From Dokdonia sp. 4H-3-7-5 (lineage in GTDB: Bacteria > Bacteroidota > Bacteroidia > Flavobacteriales > Flavobacteriaceae): 64,000 nt of DNA. The translations under genes and the position numbers were made by a program. The stretch is from NCBI RefSeq assembly GCF_000212355.1, contig NC_015496.1, positions 2,450,001 through 2,514,000 on the forward strand, read 5' to 3'. Shown here one piece after another: positions 7,546 to 16,549 of the stretch. Each line of letters begins with the position of its first letter. Position 1 is the first letter of the stretch. The notes beneath the pieces were generated by a model. It had not been told where the DNA came from and searched no databases. It saw nothing but the letters and a program-made list of their open reading frames with translations.

Positions 7546-8507
7546 AGAACTACATATCTATAAATGATATTCCTAATTTAGAAATGGCGATTAAAGAAGC
7601 GCTGTATATGAAGGAATATCCGTACGCTTTCGCGAAAGCGGGAAAACAAAAAACCTTAGGTCTTCTATTTTTTAACTCAAGCTTACGTACAAGATTAAGC
7701 ACAGAAAAGGCTGCCAAAAACCTTGGAATGGAGACGATGACACTCAATGTAAACAGTGATAGCTGGCAACTAGAGTTTGAAGATGGTACTGTGATGGATG
7801 GCACAAAAGCAGAGCACATTAAAGAGGCTGCGCAGGTGTTATCGCAATATTGTGATGTACTTGCCGTGAGAGCTTTTCCAGGGCTGGTAGATAAAAGTCA
7901 AGATGAGCTAGAGGTTGTACTTTCTGCATTTATGCAATATGGGAGTGTGCCGGTTGTAAATCTAGAAAGCAGTACGGCGCACCCGCTACAAGGCTTTACA
8001 GATGCAATCACGATTTACGAACTCACCGAAAGTCTACGTGCAGAAAATAAAAAGCCTAATGTTGTGTTGACCTGGGCGCCACATCCTAAAGCCTTGCCGC
8101 ACGCAGTTGCAAACTCATTTGTCCAGACTATGCAAAAGGCAAATGTAAATTTCACAATTACTAATCCAGAGGGGTATGATCTCAATCCAGAAATACGTGG
8201 AGAAGTACCTGTGATTCATAATCAGAAAGAAGCCTTTGCAAATGCTGATATCATTTATGTAAAAAATTGGAGCAGCTATGAAGATTATGGTAAGGTGCAA
8301 TCGCAAGACAGTAACTGGATAATTAATGCCGAAAAACTTAAGGGAACCAATCAAGCCAAAGTAATGCATTGCCTACCTGTGCGTCGTAACGTTGTCATTG
8401 CAGATGATGTGCTAGACACTGCATCAAGCGCAGTAATCCAGCAAGCTGGTAATAGAACGTGGGCTGCACAATGGGTACTTAAAAACATACTCGACAATGA
8501 TAAATAA
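7542..8507 (+). CDS. argF': N-acyl-ornithine carbamoyltransferase (ArgF', acetyl/succinylornithine type)
   Basis: It transfers the carbamoyl group to N-acylornithine, the Bacteroidota/Xanthomonas variant of the pathway in which deacylation comes last. The carbamoyl-phosphate loop is NSSLRTRLST (45-54), and HCLPVRRN lies near the C-terminus. The residue said to set acetyl versus succinyl specificity (Glu in Xanthomonas, Pro90 in Bacteroides, by recollection) is Ala90 here, in MDGTKAEHI. Exact acyl group is therefore open. The gene overlaps argD by 4 and argB by 11 bases. A palindrome copy is read as AFAKA at residues 29-33. Confidence 0.9.
   Translation: MKNYISINDIPNLEMAIKEALYMKEYPYAFAKAGKQKTLGLLFFNSSLRTRLSTEKAAKNLGMETMTLNVNSDSWQLEFEDGTVMDGTKAEHIKEAAQVLSQYCDVLAVRAFPGLVDKSQDELEVVLSAFMQYGSVPVVNLESSTAHPLQGFTDAITIYELTESLRAENKKPNVVLTWAPHPKALPHAVANSFVQTMQKANVNFTITNPEGYDLNPEIRGEVPVIHNQKEAFANADIIYVKNWSSYEDYGKVQSQDSNWIINAEKLKGTNQAKVMHCLPVRRNVVIADDVLDTASSAVIQQAGNRTWAAQWVLKNILDNDK
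7625..7640. repeat. TTTCGCGAAA palindrome copy 5 (16 bp), in argF'
   Basis: CGCTTTCGCGAAAGCG is read as AFAKA between helix 1 and the first beta strand (KTLGLLFF) of the transcarbamylase. Confidence 0.85.
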
Positions 8508-9282
8508 ACAGCAACTTACCGTAGTAAAAATAGGTGGAGACATTGTAGATTATAATGAGCTGCTCACCTCATTTTACACGCATTTTAAGGCAATTTCTGG
8601 TCCAGCTATAATCATACACGGTGGAGGAAATAAAGCATCTACTTTACAAGAGCAGCTGGGTTATGTTCCGGTAAAAGTAGACGGGAGAAGGGTGACAGAT
8701 GAGGCTACGCTAGAGGTTGTGACAATGGTGTATGCCGGACTTCTCAATAAGAAACTTGTCGCTGGCCTGCAGGCAAAAGGTAAAAATACCATAGGACTTT
8801 CTGGCGCTGATGGTGATGCTGTGAGAGCTCATAAACGCGAAGTGAAAACTGTAGATTATGGCTTTGTGGGAGATATAGATAGAGTGAATGTGAGTTTTAT
8901 AAATGACCTCCTTTCTGATGGAAAAGTACCCGTATTTTCTGCAATTACGCACGATGGTAATGGGCAATTACTCAACACCAATGCAGATACACTTGCTGCC
9001 AAAATTGCGGTAGCAATGAGCTCTCTCTACAACGTTCAATTATTTTATTGTTTTACAAAACCAGGTGTTCTTGGAGATGTAAATAATGATGAATCGATAG
9101 TAACGCGCATAGATAAAGGCCTTTATAAAGAGATGAAAACAGCAGGACAAATATTTGAAGGGATGATTCCTAAACTAGACACTGCTTTTGAGGCGCTAGA
9201 TCAGGGCGTTATGAGAGTGCATCTGGGCGAAGTTGACGTACTGAGCGATAACACTATAAAACACACGACACTATGTCTTTAA
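8497..9282 (+). CDS. argB: Acetylglutamate (acylglutamate) kinase
   Basis: It phosphorylates N-acylglutamate with ATP. The amino-acid-kinase fold shows VVKIGGDIVD at the N-terminus (catalytic Lys), IIIHGGGNKAS in the glycine loop, and LLNTNADTLAAKIAVAM for the acylglutamate/nucleotide site. At 261 residues it is the short form, without the N-terminal helix associated with arginine-sensitive hexameric NAGKs, which suggests weak or no arginine feedback at this step. The start lies 11 bases inside argF' and the stop overlaps argE by 10 bases. Confidence 0.94.
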   Translation: MINKQQLTVVKIGGDIVDYNELLTSFYTHFKAISGPAIIIHGGGNKASTLQEQLGYVPVKVDGRRVTDEATLEVVTMVYAGLLNKKLVAGLQAKGKNTIGLSGADGDAVRAHKREVKTVDYGFVGDIDRVNVSFINDLLSDGKVPVFSAITHDGNGQLLNTNADTLAAKIAVAMSSLYNVQLFYCFTKPGVLGDVNNDESIVTRIDKGLYKEMKTAGQIFEGMIPKLDTAFEALDQGVMRVHLGEVDVLSDNTIKHTTLCL

Positions 9283-10343
9283 AAACTCAAATAGATAACG
9301 CCGTAGCACTACTACAATCACTCATTGAGACACAAAGTTTTTCTAGTGAAGAAGATGGCACAGCTTTACTTATAGTAAACTGGCTAGAGGAGAAGGGGAT
9401 TACGCTTTCGCGAAAGCGTAACAACATCTACGCATTTAATAAACATTATGACGCATCAAAACCGTTATTGCTTCTCAACTCCCACCACGATACGGTTAAG
9501 CCAAATAAAGGATATACAAGAGATCCTTATAATGCCGAAATCAAGGACGGAAAATTGTACGGTCTAGGAAGTAACGATGCAGGTGCAAGTCTTGTAGGAT
9601 TGCTTACTGCGTTTGTACATTTTTATGAGCGTGAGGGTATGTCTCATAATATTGTAATTGTAGCTTCTGCTGAAGAAGAGTCAAGTGGTCCAAATGGTCT
9701 TAATAGTATGCTTGCGCATCTACCAGAAATAGATGTTGCCATAGTAGGCGAGCCTACACTTATGAACCTAGCCATTGCCGAAAAAGGTCTGGTGGTTTTT
9801 GACGCCGTAGTAAAAGGAACGGCAGGTCACGCAGCTCACATAAAGGAGAATATGGCTATTTATAATGTAATAGAAACCTTGCAGTGGTTTGAGAATATAA
9901 CTTTTGATAAAGTGTCTGAGACGCTGGGTGCCACTAAGGTTACAGTAACACAAATTAATGCGGGTAGTCAACATAATGTAGTGCCTAGTCAGGTAGAACT
10001 CGTCATAGATGTAAGAGTAAACGAGCATTACAGCAATCAAGAAATCGCCGATTATATGGTGGCAAATATGCCGTGTGACATAATACAGCCAAGGTCATTA
10101 CGATTAAATAGTTCGCGTATTCCAAAAGAGCACAAATTAGTACAAGCAGGAATAGCCCTAGGCAGAGAAACCTACGGTTCGCCTACCTTATCTGATCAAG
10201 CCTGTTTGAGTTGTCCATCTTTAAAACTAGGTATAGGGGACAGCACTCGCTCTCATATGGCAGATGAGTTTGTTTACGTAAACGAGATAGAGGAAGGTAT
10301 TCCATTATATATTGATATTCTAGAAAATTTTTTAACCGCATAA
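9273..10343 (+). CDS. argE: M20 family acyl-citrulline/acyl-ornithine deacylase
   Basis: This zinc-dependent M20 peptidase-family enzyme removes the acyl group; after ArgF' the expected substrate is N-acylcitrulline. Metal and catalytic residues are visible: His72 and Asp73 in NSHHDTVKP, Asp102 in GSNDAGAS, Glu134/Glu135 in SAEEESSG. A lid domain (about 165-275) precedes the C-terminal part. At 356 residues it is of normal length. It overlaps argB by 10 bases. A palindrome copy, the longest in the window at 22 bp, is read as LSRKR at residues 45-49. Confidence 0.92.
   Translation: MSLKTQIDNAVALLQSLIETQSFSSEEDGTALLIVNWLEEKGITLSRKRNNIYAFNKHYDASKPLLLLNSHHDTVKPNKGYTRDPYNAEIKDGKLYGLGSNDAGASLVGLLTAFVHFYEREGMSHNIVIVASAEEESSGPNGLNSMLAHLPEIDVAIVGEPTLMNLAIAEKGLVVFDAVVKGTAGHAAHIKENMAIYNVIETLQWFENITFDKVSETLGATKVTVTQINAGSQHNVVPSQVELVIDVRVNEHYSNQEIADYMVANMPCDIIQPRSLRLNSSRIPKEHKLVQAGIALGRETYGSPTLSDQACLSCPSLKLGIGDSTRSHMADEFVYVNEIEEGIPLYIDILENFLTA
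9400..9421. repeat. TTTCGCGAAA palindrome copy 6 (22 bp, longest), in argE
   Basis: TACGCTTTCGCGAAAGCGTA at 9401-9420 is perfect and extends by one T/A pair on each side. It is read as TLSRKRN near the N-terminus of the deacylase. Confidence 0.9.
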
Positions 10344-10397
10344 ATAATATGGGTGGTCGCAGTAATGTGAGCAGCATAACCTACTAATAAGATACCT

Positions 10398-11681
10398 ATG
10401 AAACTTTGGGAAAAAGGAATACCAACAGATCAGAAAATAGAAGCATTTACGATAGGCAATGATCGTGAGATAGATATTCATATTGCTAAGTATGATTTGC
10501 TAGCCAGCAAGGCACACGCGACGATGCTTGCATCTGTTGGCTTACTTACAAAAGAAGAAAGCGAGCAGCTTAATAAGCAATTAGACCTTATGCTCAAGCA
10601 AGAGCAGGAAGGAACATTTGTTATAGAAGCAGATTTTGAAGATGTACATTCTAAGATAGAAAGTGATCTTGTAAAAGCACTGGGAGATACCGGTAAAAAA
10701 ATACACACAGCGAGATCTCGTAATGATCAAGTTCTTGTGGCGTTAAACCTTTATTTTAAAGCAGAATTATCTCAAATAATTGAAGGCGTAGAGAAGTTGT
10801 TTGACACGCTTCTCAAACTTGCAGAGGCGCATAAGAACACCCTACTATCTGGATATACACACCTTCAAGTGGCAATGCCCTCATCATTTGGGCTTTGGTT
10901 CTCTGCCTATGCAGAGTTACTTATAGATGACCTTTACTTACTCAAAGCAGCACAAAAGGTGGTAGATCAAAATCCGCTGGGGAGCGCAGCTGGATATGGG
11001 TCTAGTTTTCCTATCGATAGAGAGATGACTACCGCGCAACTTGGATTTGCCGATTTGAAATACAATGTAATTGCGGCTCAACTCTCAAGAGGGAAATCTG
11101 AGCGTACGGTAACACAAGCTGTAGCCAATATTGCCAATACCTTGAGTCGTTTTGCAATGGATATATGTTTGTACTGCTCTCAAAATTTTGGATTCATTAA
11201 GTTTCCAGATGCACTTACTACGGGCAGTAGTATAATGCCGCACAAAAAGAATCCAGATGTATTTGAATTGCTCCGTGGTAAGTGCAATCAGTTACAAGCC
11301 ATCCCACAAGAAATGATTTTGATAACAAATAATTTACCAAGTGGTTACCATAGAGACTACCAGTTACTTAAAGAAAATGCTATTAAGTCTGTTGAGGATC
11401 TTAAGGTAGTGCTAGATATTTTTAAGTTCTCTATTGCTCAGGTGCAAGTGCAGGATGTAAATCTGGATGATGAGAAATATCAACACCTCTTTACGGTAGA
11501 TGCTATTAACGATCTTGTGACTGCTGGAGTACCTTTTAGAGAAGCATATAAGCAAATAGGAGAGCAGGTAGAAAATGGTTCTTTTAAAGCAGGAAATACA
11601 AAGGAGCACTCACACTTAGGAAGTATACATAACCTAGGCCTAGATAAGATACAAGCCAAATTTAATAAGGCGATATCCTAA
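10398..11681 (+). CDS. argH: Argininosuccinate lyase
   Basis: It splits argininosuccinate into arginine and fumarate, the last step. The fumarase/aspartase-superfamily signature GSSIMPHKKNPD is present near residue 279. HTARSRNDQV (about 102-111) and SGYTHLQVAMP (about 154-164) are the other two conserved regions, the latter holding the catalytic His. At 427 residues it is slightly short of the usual 450-460. It is the last arg gene, 54 bases after argE, and carries no palindrome copy. No strong terminator follows before the DUF2188 gene. Confidence 0.95.
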   Translation: MKLWEKGIPTDQKIEAFTIGNDREIDIHIAKYDLLASKAHATMLASVGLLTKEESEQLNKQLDLMLKQEQEGTFVIEADFEDVHSKIESDLVKALGDTGKKIHTARSRNDQVLVALNLYFKAELSQIIEGVEKLFDTLLKLAEAHKNTLLSGYTHLQVAMPSSFGLWFSAYAELLIDDLYLLKAAQKVVDQNPLGSAAGYGSSFPIDREMTTAQLGFADLKYNVIAAQLSRGKSERTVTQAVANIANTLSRFAMDICLYCSQNFGFIKFPDALTTGSSIMPHKKNPDVFELLRGKCNQLQAIPQEMILITNNLPSGYHRDYQLLKENAIKSVEDLKVVLDIFKFSIAQVQVQDVNLDDEKYQHLFTVDAINDLVTAGVPFREAYKQIGEQVENGSFKAGNTKEHSHLGSIHNLGLDKIQAKFNKAIS

Positions 11682-11726
11682 CTATTTCAGAAGATGACGA
11701 GTAAGTATTTAGCTCACGTAAAATAG

Positions 11727-11734
11727 TATCTTCG
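11727..11734 (+). promoter_or_regulatory. Candidate -7 element of the DUF2188 gene
   Basis: TATCTTCG is one base off TAnnTTTG and sits 4 bases before the ATG at 11739, so the transcript would start at or next to the start codon. No clear -33 TTG is present. Confidence 0.35.
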
Positions 11735-11738
11735 CACT

Positions 11739-12020
11739 ATGAGTAGCATTAAAACCTTTTTGCGTTCACTACTAGAAATAGTAGAAAACGTATATGAAAA
11801 CTCTCGCAAGGCAAGTAGAAAACGCACTTGGCATCAGCACGTGGTCCCCTATGAAGGGGACTGGGCTGTAAGGCGCGAGGGTAACAAGCGTATCACTTCA
11901 AAGCATCAAAAGCAGAGTACTGCCATACGTAAAGCAAAGCGTATTGCTCGTAAACGCAAGGCAGATGTGATTATACACCGTGCAGGTGGTGGCATACGCG
12001 AGCGTATAAACTACGATTAA
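11739..12020 (+). CDS. DUF2188 domain-containing small basic protein
   Basis: The 93-residue protein has a C-terminal DUF2188 domain: HVVPYEGDWAVRREGNKR, a helical KQSTAIRKAKRIARKRKA segment, then VIIHRAGGGIRERINYD. Its function is unknown. The basic helix between two short strands could suit nucleic acid binding, which is only a guess. Residues 1-30 form a separate helix. It is convergent with leuB, and the two TAA stops overlap in the sequence TTAA at 12017-12020. A -7-like element lies 4 bases before the start. Confidence 0.8.
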   Translation: MSSIKTFLRSLLEIVENVYENSRKASRKRTWHQHVVPYEGDWAVRREGNKRITSKHQKQSTAIRKAKRIARKRKADVIIHRAGGGIRERINYD

Positions 12021-13132
12021 ATAATTGTGCTTTGTCCTGCGTGAATATTTTTAAAATTACGATTTGTGTCTTCTGGATTAAGAACGTAATCTGCAATAAA
12101 GTCTCCCACTTTTGAAGTGCTTAGTGGCTTTTTGGGATTGAGGTCTTCTGTAGAGAAACCTAATTCTAAAGATTTTTCTACAGCGGTTTCTATACTGGCT
12201 GCCTCTTCTTGCAAGCCTAGGTGTCTTAACAACATCGCTGCAGATAATATAGAAGCCAGCGGATTTGCAATTCCCTTGCCAGTCGCTTGCGGGTAGGAAC
12301 CGTGTATGGGTTCAAAAAGTGCATTTTCATTTCCTACAGAGGCTGAAGCTAGAAGTCCTATAGAACCACCTATTACACTTGCTTCGTCAGATATAATATC
12401 ACCAAACAAGTTTTCCGTTAAGATCACATCAAACTGCTTTGGGTTTAAAATCATTTGCATCGCTGCATTGTCTACAAAGAGAAAATCTACCGCTACATCA
12501 GGATATCCTTTGGCAATCTCAGTGACTGTTTTTCTCCAAAGCCTGGAAGTCTCTAACACATTTGCTTTATCTACAAGAGTAAGTTTTTTACGTCGTTTTT
12601 GAGCTTCTTTAAATGCTAGATGTGCAATTCTCGTAATTTCCTCTACAGAATACGAGCAACCGTCTGAAGCTACTTGACCATCATCACTTAGATGTTTTTC
12701 TCCGAAATAGATTCCACCCGTTAGTTCGCGATAAATCGACATATCTGCGCCAGAAATGATTTCTCTTTTAAGAGGTGAATTATCTATAAGTTGCTCGTAA
12801 GCCTTCACAGGGCGCACATTACAAAAGAGTCCTAGTGACTTGCGAAGTCTCAAAAGGCCTTGCTCTGGACGAACTTTTGCCGTAGGGTCGTTATCATATT
12901 TGGGATCACCAATGGCCCCAAATAATATAGCGTCAGATGCCTCACAAATATCCAGCGTTTCCTCAGGAAGCGGATTGCCCGTCGCGTCTATGGCGCAAGC
13001 ACCCATCATTGCTTCTGTATATGTAAAGTGATGTCCGTATTCGTCTGCTACTGCCTCTAGAGCTTTTTTTGCTTGAGCAGTAACTTCTGGTCCTATCCCG
13101 TCTCCAGGTATGATTGCAATATTAAAATCCAT
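12017..13132 (-). CDS. leuB: 3-isopropylmalate dehydrogenase
   Basis: This is the NAD-dependent oxidative decarboxylase of leucine synthesis. The N-terminus is NIAIIPGDGIGPEVTAQAKKAL. LLRLRKSLGLFCNVRPVK holds the substrate-binding arginines, and ENLFGDIISDEASVIGGSIGLL holds the metal-binding aspartates. The protein is 371 residues, full length. It is the last gene of the minus-strand order leuA-leuC-leuD-leuB, separated from leuD by 77 bases, the largest gap in that group. Its stop overlaps the stop of the convergent DUF2188 gene. Confidence 0.96.
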   Translation of the reverse strand: MDFNIAIIPGDGIGPEVTAQAKKALEAVADEYGHHFTYTEAMMGACAIDATGNPLPEETLDICEASDAILFGAIGDPKYDNDPTAKVRPEQGLLRLRKSLGLFCNVRPVKAYEQLIDNSPLKREIISGADMSIYRELTGGIYFGEKHLSDDGQVASDGCSYSVEEITRIAHLAFKEAQKRRKKLTLVDKANVLETSRLWRKTVTEIAKGYPDVAVDFLFVDNAAMQMILNPKQFDVILTENLFGDIISDEASVIGGSIGLLASASVGNENALFEPIHGSYPQATGKGIANPLASILSAAMLLRHLGLQEEAASIETAVEKSLELGFSTEDLNPKKPLSTSKVGDFIADYVLNPEDTNRNFKNIHAGQSTII

Positions 13133-13209
13133 AGTGTGTGTTTGAATTATGTGCTAAATCCCCGCCTTTGTAAGCGAGGATCTGGTAACCATTTATATAA
13201 TGTGTTTTA

Positions 13210-13824
13210 TTAAAACACCATTCGTTCTTTTTCAAAGGCTTCTATTTCTGCCTTTTTACTTAATAAAAAATCTATATCGTCATACCCATTGATCATACAT
13301 ACTTTCTTGTAAGGATCTATGTCAAATTTCGCTTTCTTACTTCGACCTTGCTCAGCATAAACTACAGCCATCTCAACCACTTGATTTTCTAGATCAATTG
13401 TAATGGGCAACTTAGGGTTTGCTTCTATATTTGCTAGTAATTCCTTAAGATACTCCGGAGTTACCTGAATAGGTAGCAAGCCATTGTTAAGTGCATTACC
13501 TTTAAAAATATCTGCAAAAAAACTTGATATCACAACCTTAAATCCATACCCTACAATTGCCCAAGCAGCGTGCTCACGGCTAGAACCACAACCAAAGTTA
13601 TCTCCAGCTACTAGAATTTTTGCTCCAGCATATTGTGGTTTATTAATAGGGAACTCTGCATCCAGCGTTCCATCTTTTTTAAAACGCCAGTCTCTAAAAA
13701 CGTTATCACCAAACCCTTTTTTATCTGTCGCCTTCAAGAAGCGCGCAGGGATAATCTGGTCTGTATCTATATTTTCTATAGCTAGCGGTACCGCGGTGCT
13801 TATGAGTTTTGTAAATTTTTCCAT
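13210..13824 (-). CDS. leuD: 3-isopropylmalate dehydratase small subunit
   Basis: This is the swivel-domain subunit that pairs with LeuC to isomerise 2- to 3-isopropylmalate. The motifs are [14 protein letters not shown] at about 19-32 and [16 protein letters not shown], the substrate-binding signature of the aconitase small domain. At 204 residues it is the usual size. Its start codon shares one base with the leuC stop, so the subunits are probably translationally coupled. Confidence 0.96.
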   Translation of the reverse strand: MEKFTKLISTAVPLAIENIDTDQIIPARFLKATDKKGFGDNVFRDWRFKKDGTLDAEFPINKPQYAGAKILVAGDNFGCGSSREHAAWAIVGYGFKVVISSFFADIFKGNALNNGLLPIQVTPEYLKELLANIEANPKLPITIDLENQVVEMAVVYAEQGRSKKAKFDIDPYKKVCMINGYDDIDFLLSKKAEIEAFEKERMVF

Positions 13825-15209
13825 TAGGCTACAGCTTCTTTTGTGACGTCTACTATTTTCCCTGCAATGGCAGTAGCGGCAGCTACAAGGGGAGATGCAA
13901 GAATCGTTCTTGCGCCTTGACCTTGGCGGCCTTCAAAATTTCTATTTGAGGTAGAAACACAGTACTCTCCAGCGGGAATCTTATCATCATTCATCGCTAG
14001 ACAGGCTGAACAGCCAGGCTGCCGTAAGGCAAACCCAGCCTCTTCAAACACCTCTTTAAGCCCCTCTTCTTCGAGTTGCTTTGCTACTTGTTGTGAGCCA
14101 GGTACTAGCCAGGCGTTCACATTTGCAGCTTTATGTTTTCCGCGCACGTAAGCTGCGGCTATTCTAAAATCTTCTATTCTTGAGTTTGTACAACTTCCTA
14201 AAAACACATAATTAATAGGCGTGTATAGTAATTGTGCTCCACCCTTAAAGTCCATATACTCCAGCGCTTTCTCAAAGGTCATATCGCCTTTCTCAGGGAT
14301 AGCGCCGTTTATTTTTATTCCCATTCCTGGGTTTGTGCCGTAGGTGAGCATAGGTGCTATATCTTCGGCATCAAAGTGGTATTCTTTGTCAAAAGTGGCA
14401 TCTTGATCTGTAGGGAGTGTTTTCCAGTAGGATACCGCTTTCGCGAAAGCGTCACCCTGCGGAGCAAATTTGCGTCCTTCTACATAATCAAAAGTGGTTT
14501 GATCTGGGGCAATCATACCACCACGAGCACCCATCTCGATACTCATATTACAAACCGTCATACGGCCTTCCATACTCATCTCCTCAAAAACATTACCTGC
14601 ATACTCACAGAAGTAACCTGTACCAGCGTTTGTACCAATTTTTGAGATGATATATAAAATCACATCCTTAGGAGAAACGTGTGGTGCAAGGGTTCCATTT
14701 ACAGAAACACGTAAGCTTTTAGGCTTGTTAAGTAACAAGCTCTGACTCGCAAATACTTGTCCCACTTGGCTCGTCCCGATACCAAAGGCAATAGTGCCGA
14801 AAGCTCCGTGCGTTGAGGTGTGACTATCACCACAAACCATTGTCATACCTGGTTGTGTGATGCCCAGTTCTGGTGCCATCACGTGTACAATACCATTGTA
14901 CTTGTGACCTAGACCATAGAGGGTGATGTTGTGTTTCTCACAGTTTTCTGTGAGTTGTTGTAATTGCTTGCGAGACATCTCATCTCTAATAGGTAAATGC
15001 TGATCTTGAGTTGGGGTATTATGATCTGCCGTGGCAACTATTTGATCTGGACGCGCTACAGCAATGCCGCGTTCCTCAAGCTCATTAAATGCCTGCGGAC
15101 TGGTAACCTCGTGTATTAAATGCTTATCGATATATAAAATCTGTGGACCGTTATCCACAGTATCTACTACGTGTGCATCCCAGACTTTATCAAATAGTGT
15201 TTTTCCCAT
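13824..15209 (-). CDS. leuC: 3-isopropylmalate dehydratase large subunit
   Basis: This is the aconitase-type subunit that carries the [4Fe-4S] cluster. The cluster cysteines are in [14 protein letters not shown] and [23 protein letters not shown]-type and [12 protein letters not shown] motifs complete the family pattern. At 461 residues it is full length. It follows leuA by 49 bases and touches leuD. A 16-bp palindrome copy is read as AFAKA within [11 protein letters not shown], in a surface-like region between conserved blocks. Confidence 0.96.
   Translation of the reverse strand: MGKTLFDKVWDAHVVDTVDNGPQILYIDKHLIHEVTSPQAFNELEERGIAVARPDQIVATADHNTPTQDQHLPIRDEMSRKQLQQLTENCEKHNITLYGLGHKYNGIVHVMAPELGITQPGMTMVCGDSHTSTHGAFGTIAFGIGTSQVGQVFASQSLLLNKPKSLRVSVNGTLAPHVSPKDVILYIISKIGTNAGTGYFCEYAGNVFEEMSMEGRMTVCNMSIEMGARGGMIAPDQTTFDYVEGRKFAPQGDAFAKAVSYWKTLPTDQDATFDKEYHFDAEDIAPMLTYGTNPGMGIKINGAIPEKGDMTFEKALEYMDFKGGAQLLYTPINYVFLGSCTNSRIEDFRIAAAYVRGKHKAANVNAWLVPGSQQVAKQLEEEGLKEVFEEAGFALRQPGCSACLAMNDDKIPAGEYCVSTSNRNFEGRQGQGARTILASPLVAAATAIAGKIVDVTKEAVA
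14436..14451. repeat. TTTCGCGAAA palindrome copy 7 (16 bp), in leuC
   Basis: On the leuC strand it is read as AFAKA, between EGRKFAPQG and the SYWKTL segment. Confidence 0.85.
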
Positions 15210-15258
15210 TGTATTGTGTTACTCAAATTTTACGTTGTAAAAATAGAGTTGGTTATTG

Positions 15259-16440
15259 TTAAGCTACTGCTCCTGCTTTAAGCTGTATGCGATCCATTAT
15301 CATATGGATGTCATTATCCTTTACTTCTTTTTGTCTATCTGCTACATTAAGAAACTGTTCATAAGCTGCATCTAGTTGAATCTTAGTCAATTCGTATCCT
15401 ACTTTTTTAGATCTGTATGCAAGTGCTGCTCTACCACTTCTTGCAGTAAGCACGATAGAAGTCTCATTTACTCCCACATCTTTAGGATTCATGATCTCGT
15501 AGGTCTCTCTATTTTTAATCATACCATCTTGGTGAATTCCTGAGCTGTGAGCAAAAGCATTTGCACCTACAATAGCTTTGTTAGGTTGTACGACCATTCC
15601 CATCTTATCACTCACCATACGGCTCGTGTCAAAAAGTAGTTGGGTATTTATATCTGTGTGAAGATTAAGGGTAGGATGTTGTTTAAGTATCATCACCACT
15701 TCCTCTAGAGAGGTGTTACCAGCACGCTCTCCTATACCGTTTATGGTACATTCGATCTGTCTTGCACCATTTATAACGCCAGCAATACTATTTGCAGTGG
15801 CTAGACCAAGATCATTATGACAGTGACAAGAGAGGATTACGTTTTCTATACCTTTCACGTTTTCACGTAAGTATTTAATTTTTGCTCCATACTCTTCAGG
15901 TAAACAATAACCTGTAGTATCTGGAATATTAAGAACTGTCGCTCCAGCTGCGATGACTTGTTCTAGAACACGAGCAAGAAAAGCGTTATCTGTACGACCC
16001 GCATCTTCTGCATAAAACTCTACATCATCAACAAAATTTTTCGCGTAAGCGGTTGCTTTTACAGCACGTTCAATAATTTGTTCTGGTGTGGCGTTAAACT
16101 TATATTTCATGTGCGACTCGCTAGTCCCTATACCAGTGTGTATTCTAGGTTTTAGGGCATATTTAAGTGCTTGTGCCGCTACTTCTATATCTTTCTCTAC
16201 AGCGCGGGTGAGACCACATACGGTTGCGTTTTTTACGAGTTTTGATATCTCTGCCACAGAGGTAAAATCTCCAGGTGATGAAATAGGGAATCCAGCTTCT
16301 ATAACATCTACGCCTAACACATCGAGACGCTCTGCTATGGTGAGCTTTTCTTTTTTGTCTAGTTTACAACCAGGAACCTGCTCTCCATCTCTAAGAGTCG
16401 TATCAAAAATCTGAACTTTGTCGTTTTGCATAGCATTCAT
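15259..16440 (-). CDS. leuA: 2-isopropylmalate synthase, short form without regulatory domain
   Basis: It condenses 2-oxoisovalerate and acetyl-CoA, the first committed step of leucine synthesis. The DRE-TIM barrel start is [16 protein letters not shown] (12-27), and [12 protein letters not shown] holds the metal-binding histidines. The 393 residues end in the linker helices; the C-terminal LeuA dimer/allosteric domain of longer enzymes (about 500 residues or more) is absent, so leucine feedback at this domain is not possible. It is the first gene of the leu operon, and I found no leader ORF in the 109-base upstream gap. Homocitrate or citramalate synthase are alternatives made unlikely by the operon. 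Confidence 0.9.
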   Translation of the reverse strand: MNAMQNDKVQIFDTTLRDGEQVPGCKLDKKEKLTIAERLDVLGVDVIEAGFPISSPGDFTSVAEISKLVKNATVCGLTRAVEKDIEVAAQALKYALKPRIHTGIGTSESHMKYKFNATPEQIIERAVKATAYAKNFVDDVEFYAEDAGRTDNAFLARVLEQVIAAGATVLNIPDTTGYCLPEEYGAKIKYLRENVKGIENVILSCHCHNDLGLATANSIAGVINGARQIECTINGIGERAGNTSLEEVVMILKQHPTLNLHTDINTQLLFDTSRMVSDKMGMVVQPNKAIVGANAFAHSSGIHQDGMIKNRETYEIMNPKDVGVNETSIVLTARSGRAALAYRSKKVGYELTKIQLDAAYEQFLNVADRQKEVKDNDIHMIMDRIQLKAGAVA

Positions 16441-16549
16441 TTCTACACGAATTTATACCTTGCTTATTCTTAAACGATGTGAGTTATAAAGAAGCTTACG
16501 ATATCAAGGTTAATTTTAGTCTAATCAAATAACTGTATTTCAATTAGTT

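Noticed and set aside
14232-14645. Plus-strand ORF of 137 codons opposite leuC
   Set aside because: It lies wholly within the conserved leuC coding region and reads as His/Tyr/Ser-rich sequence with no family likeness.
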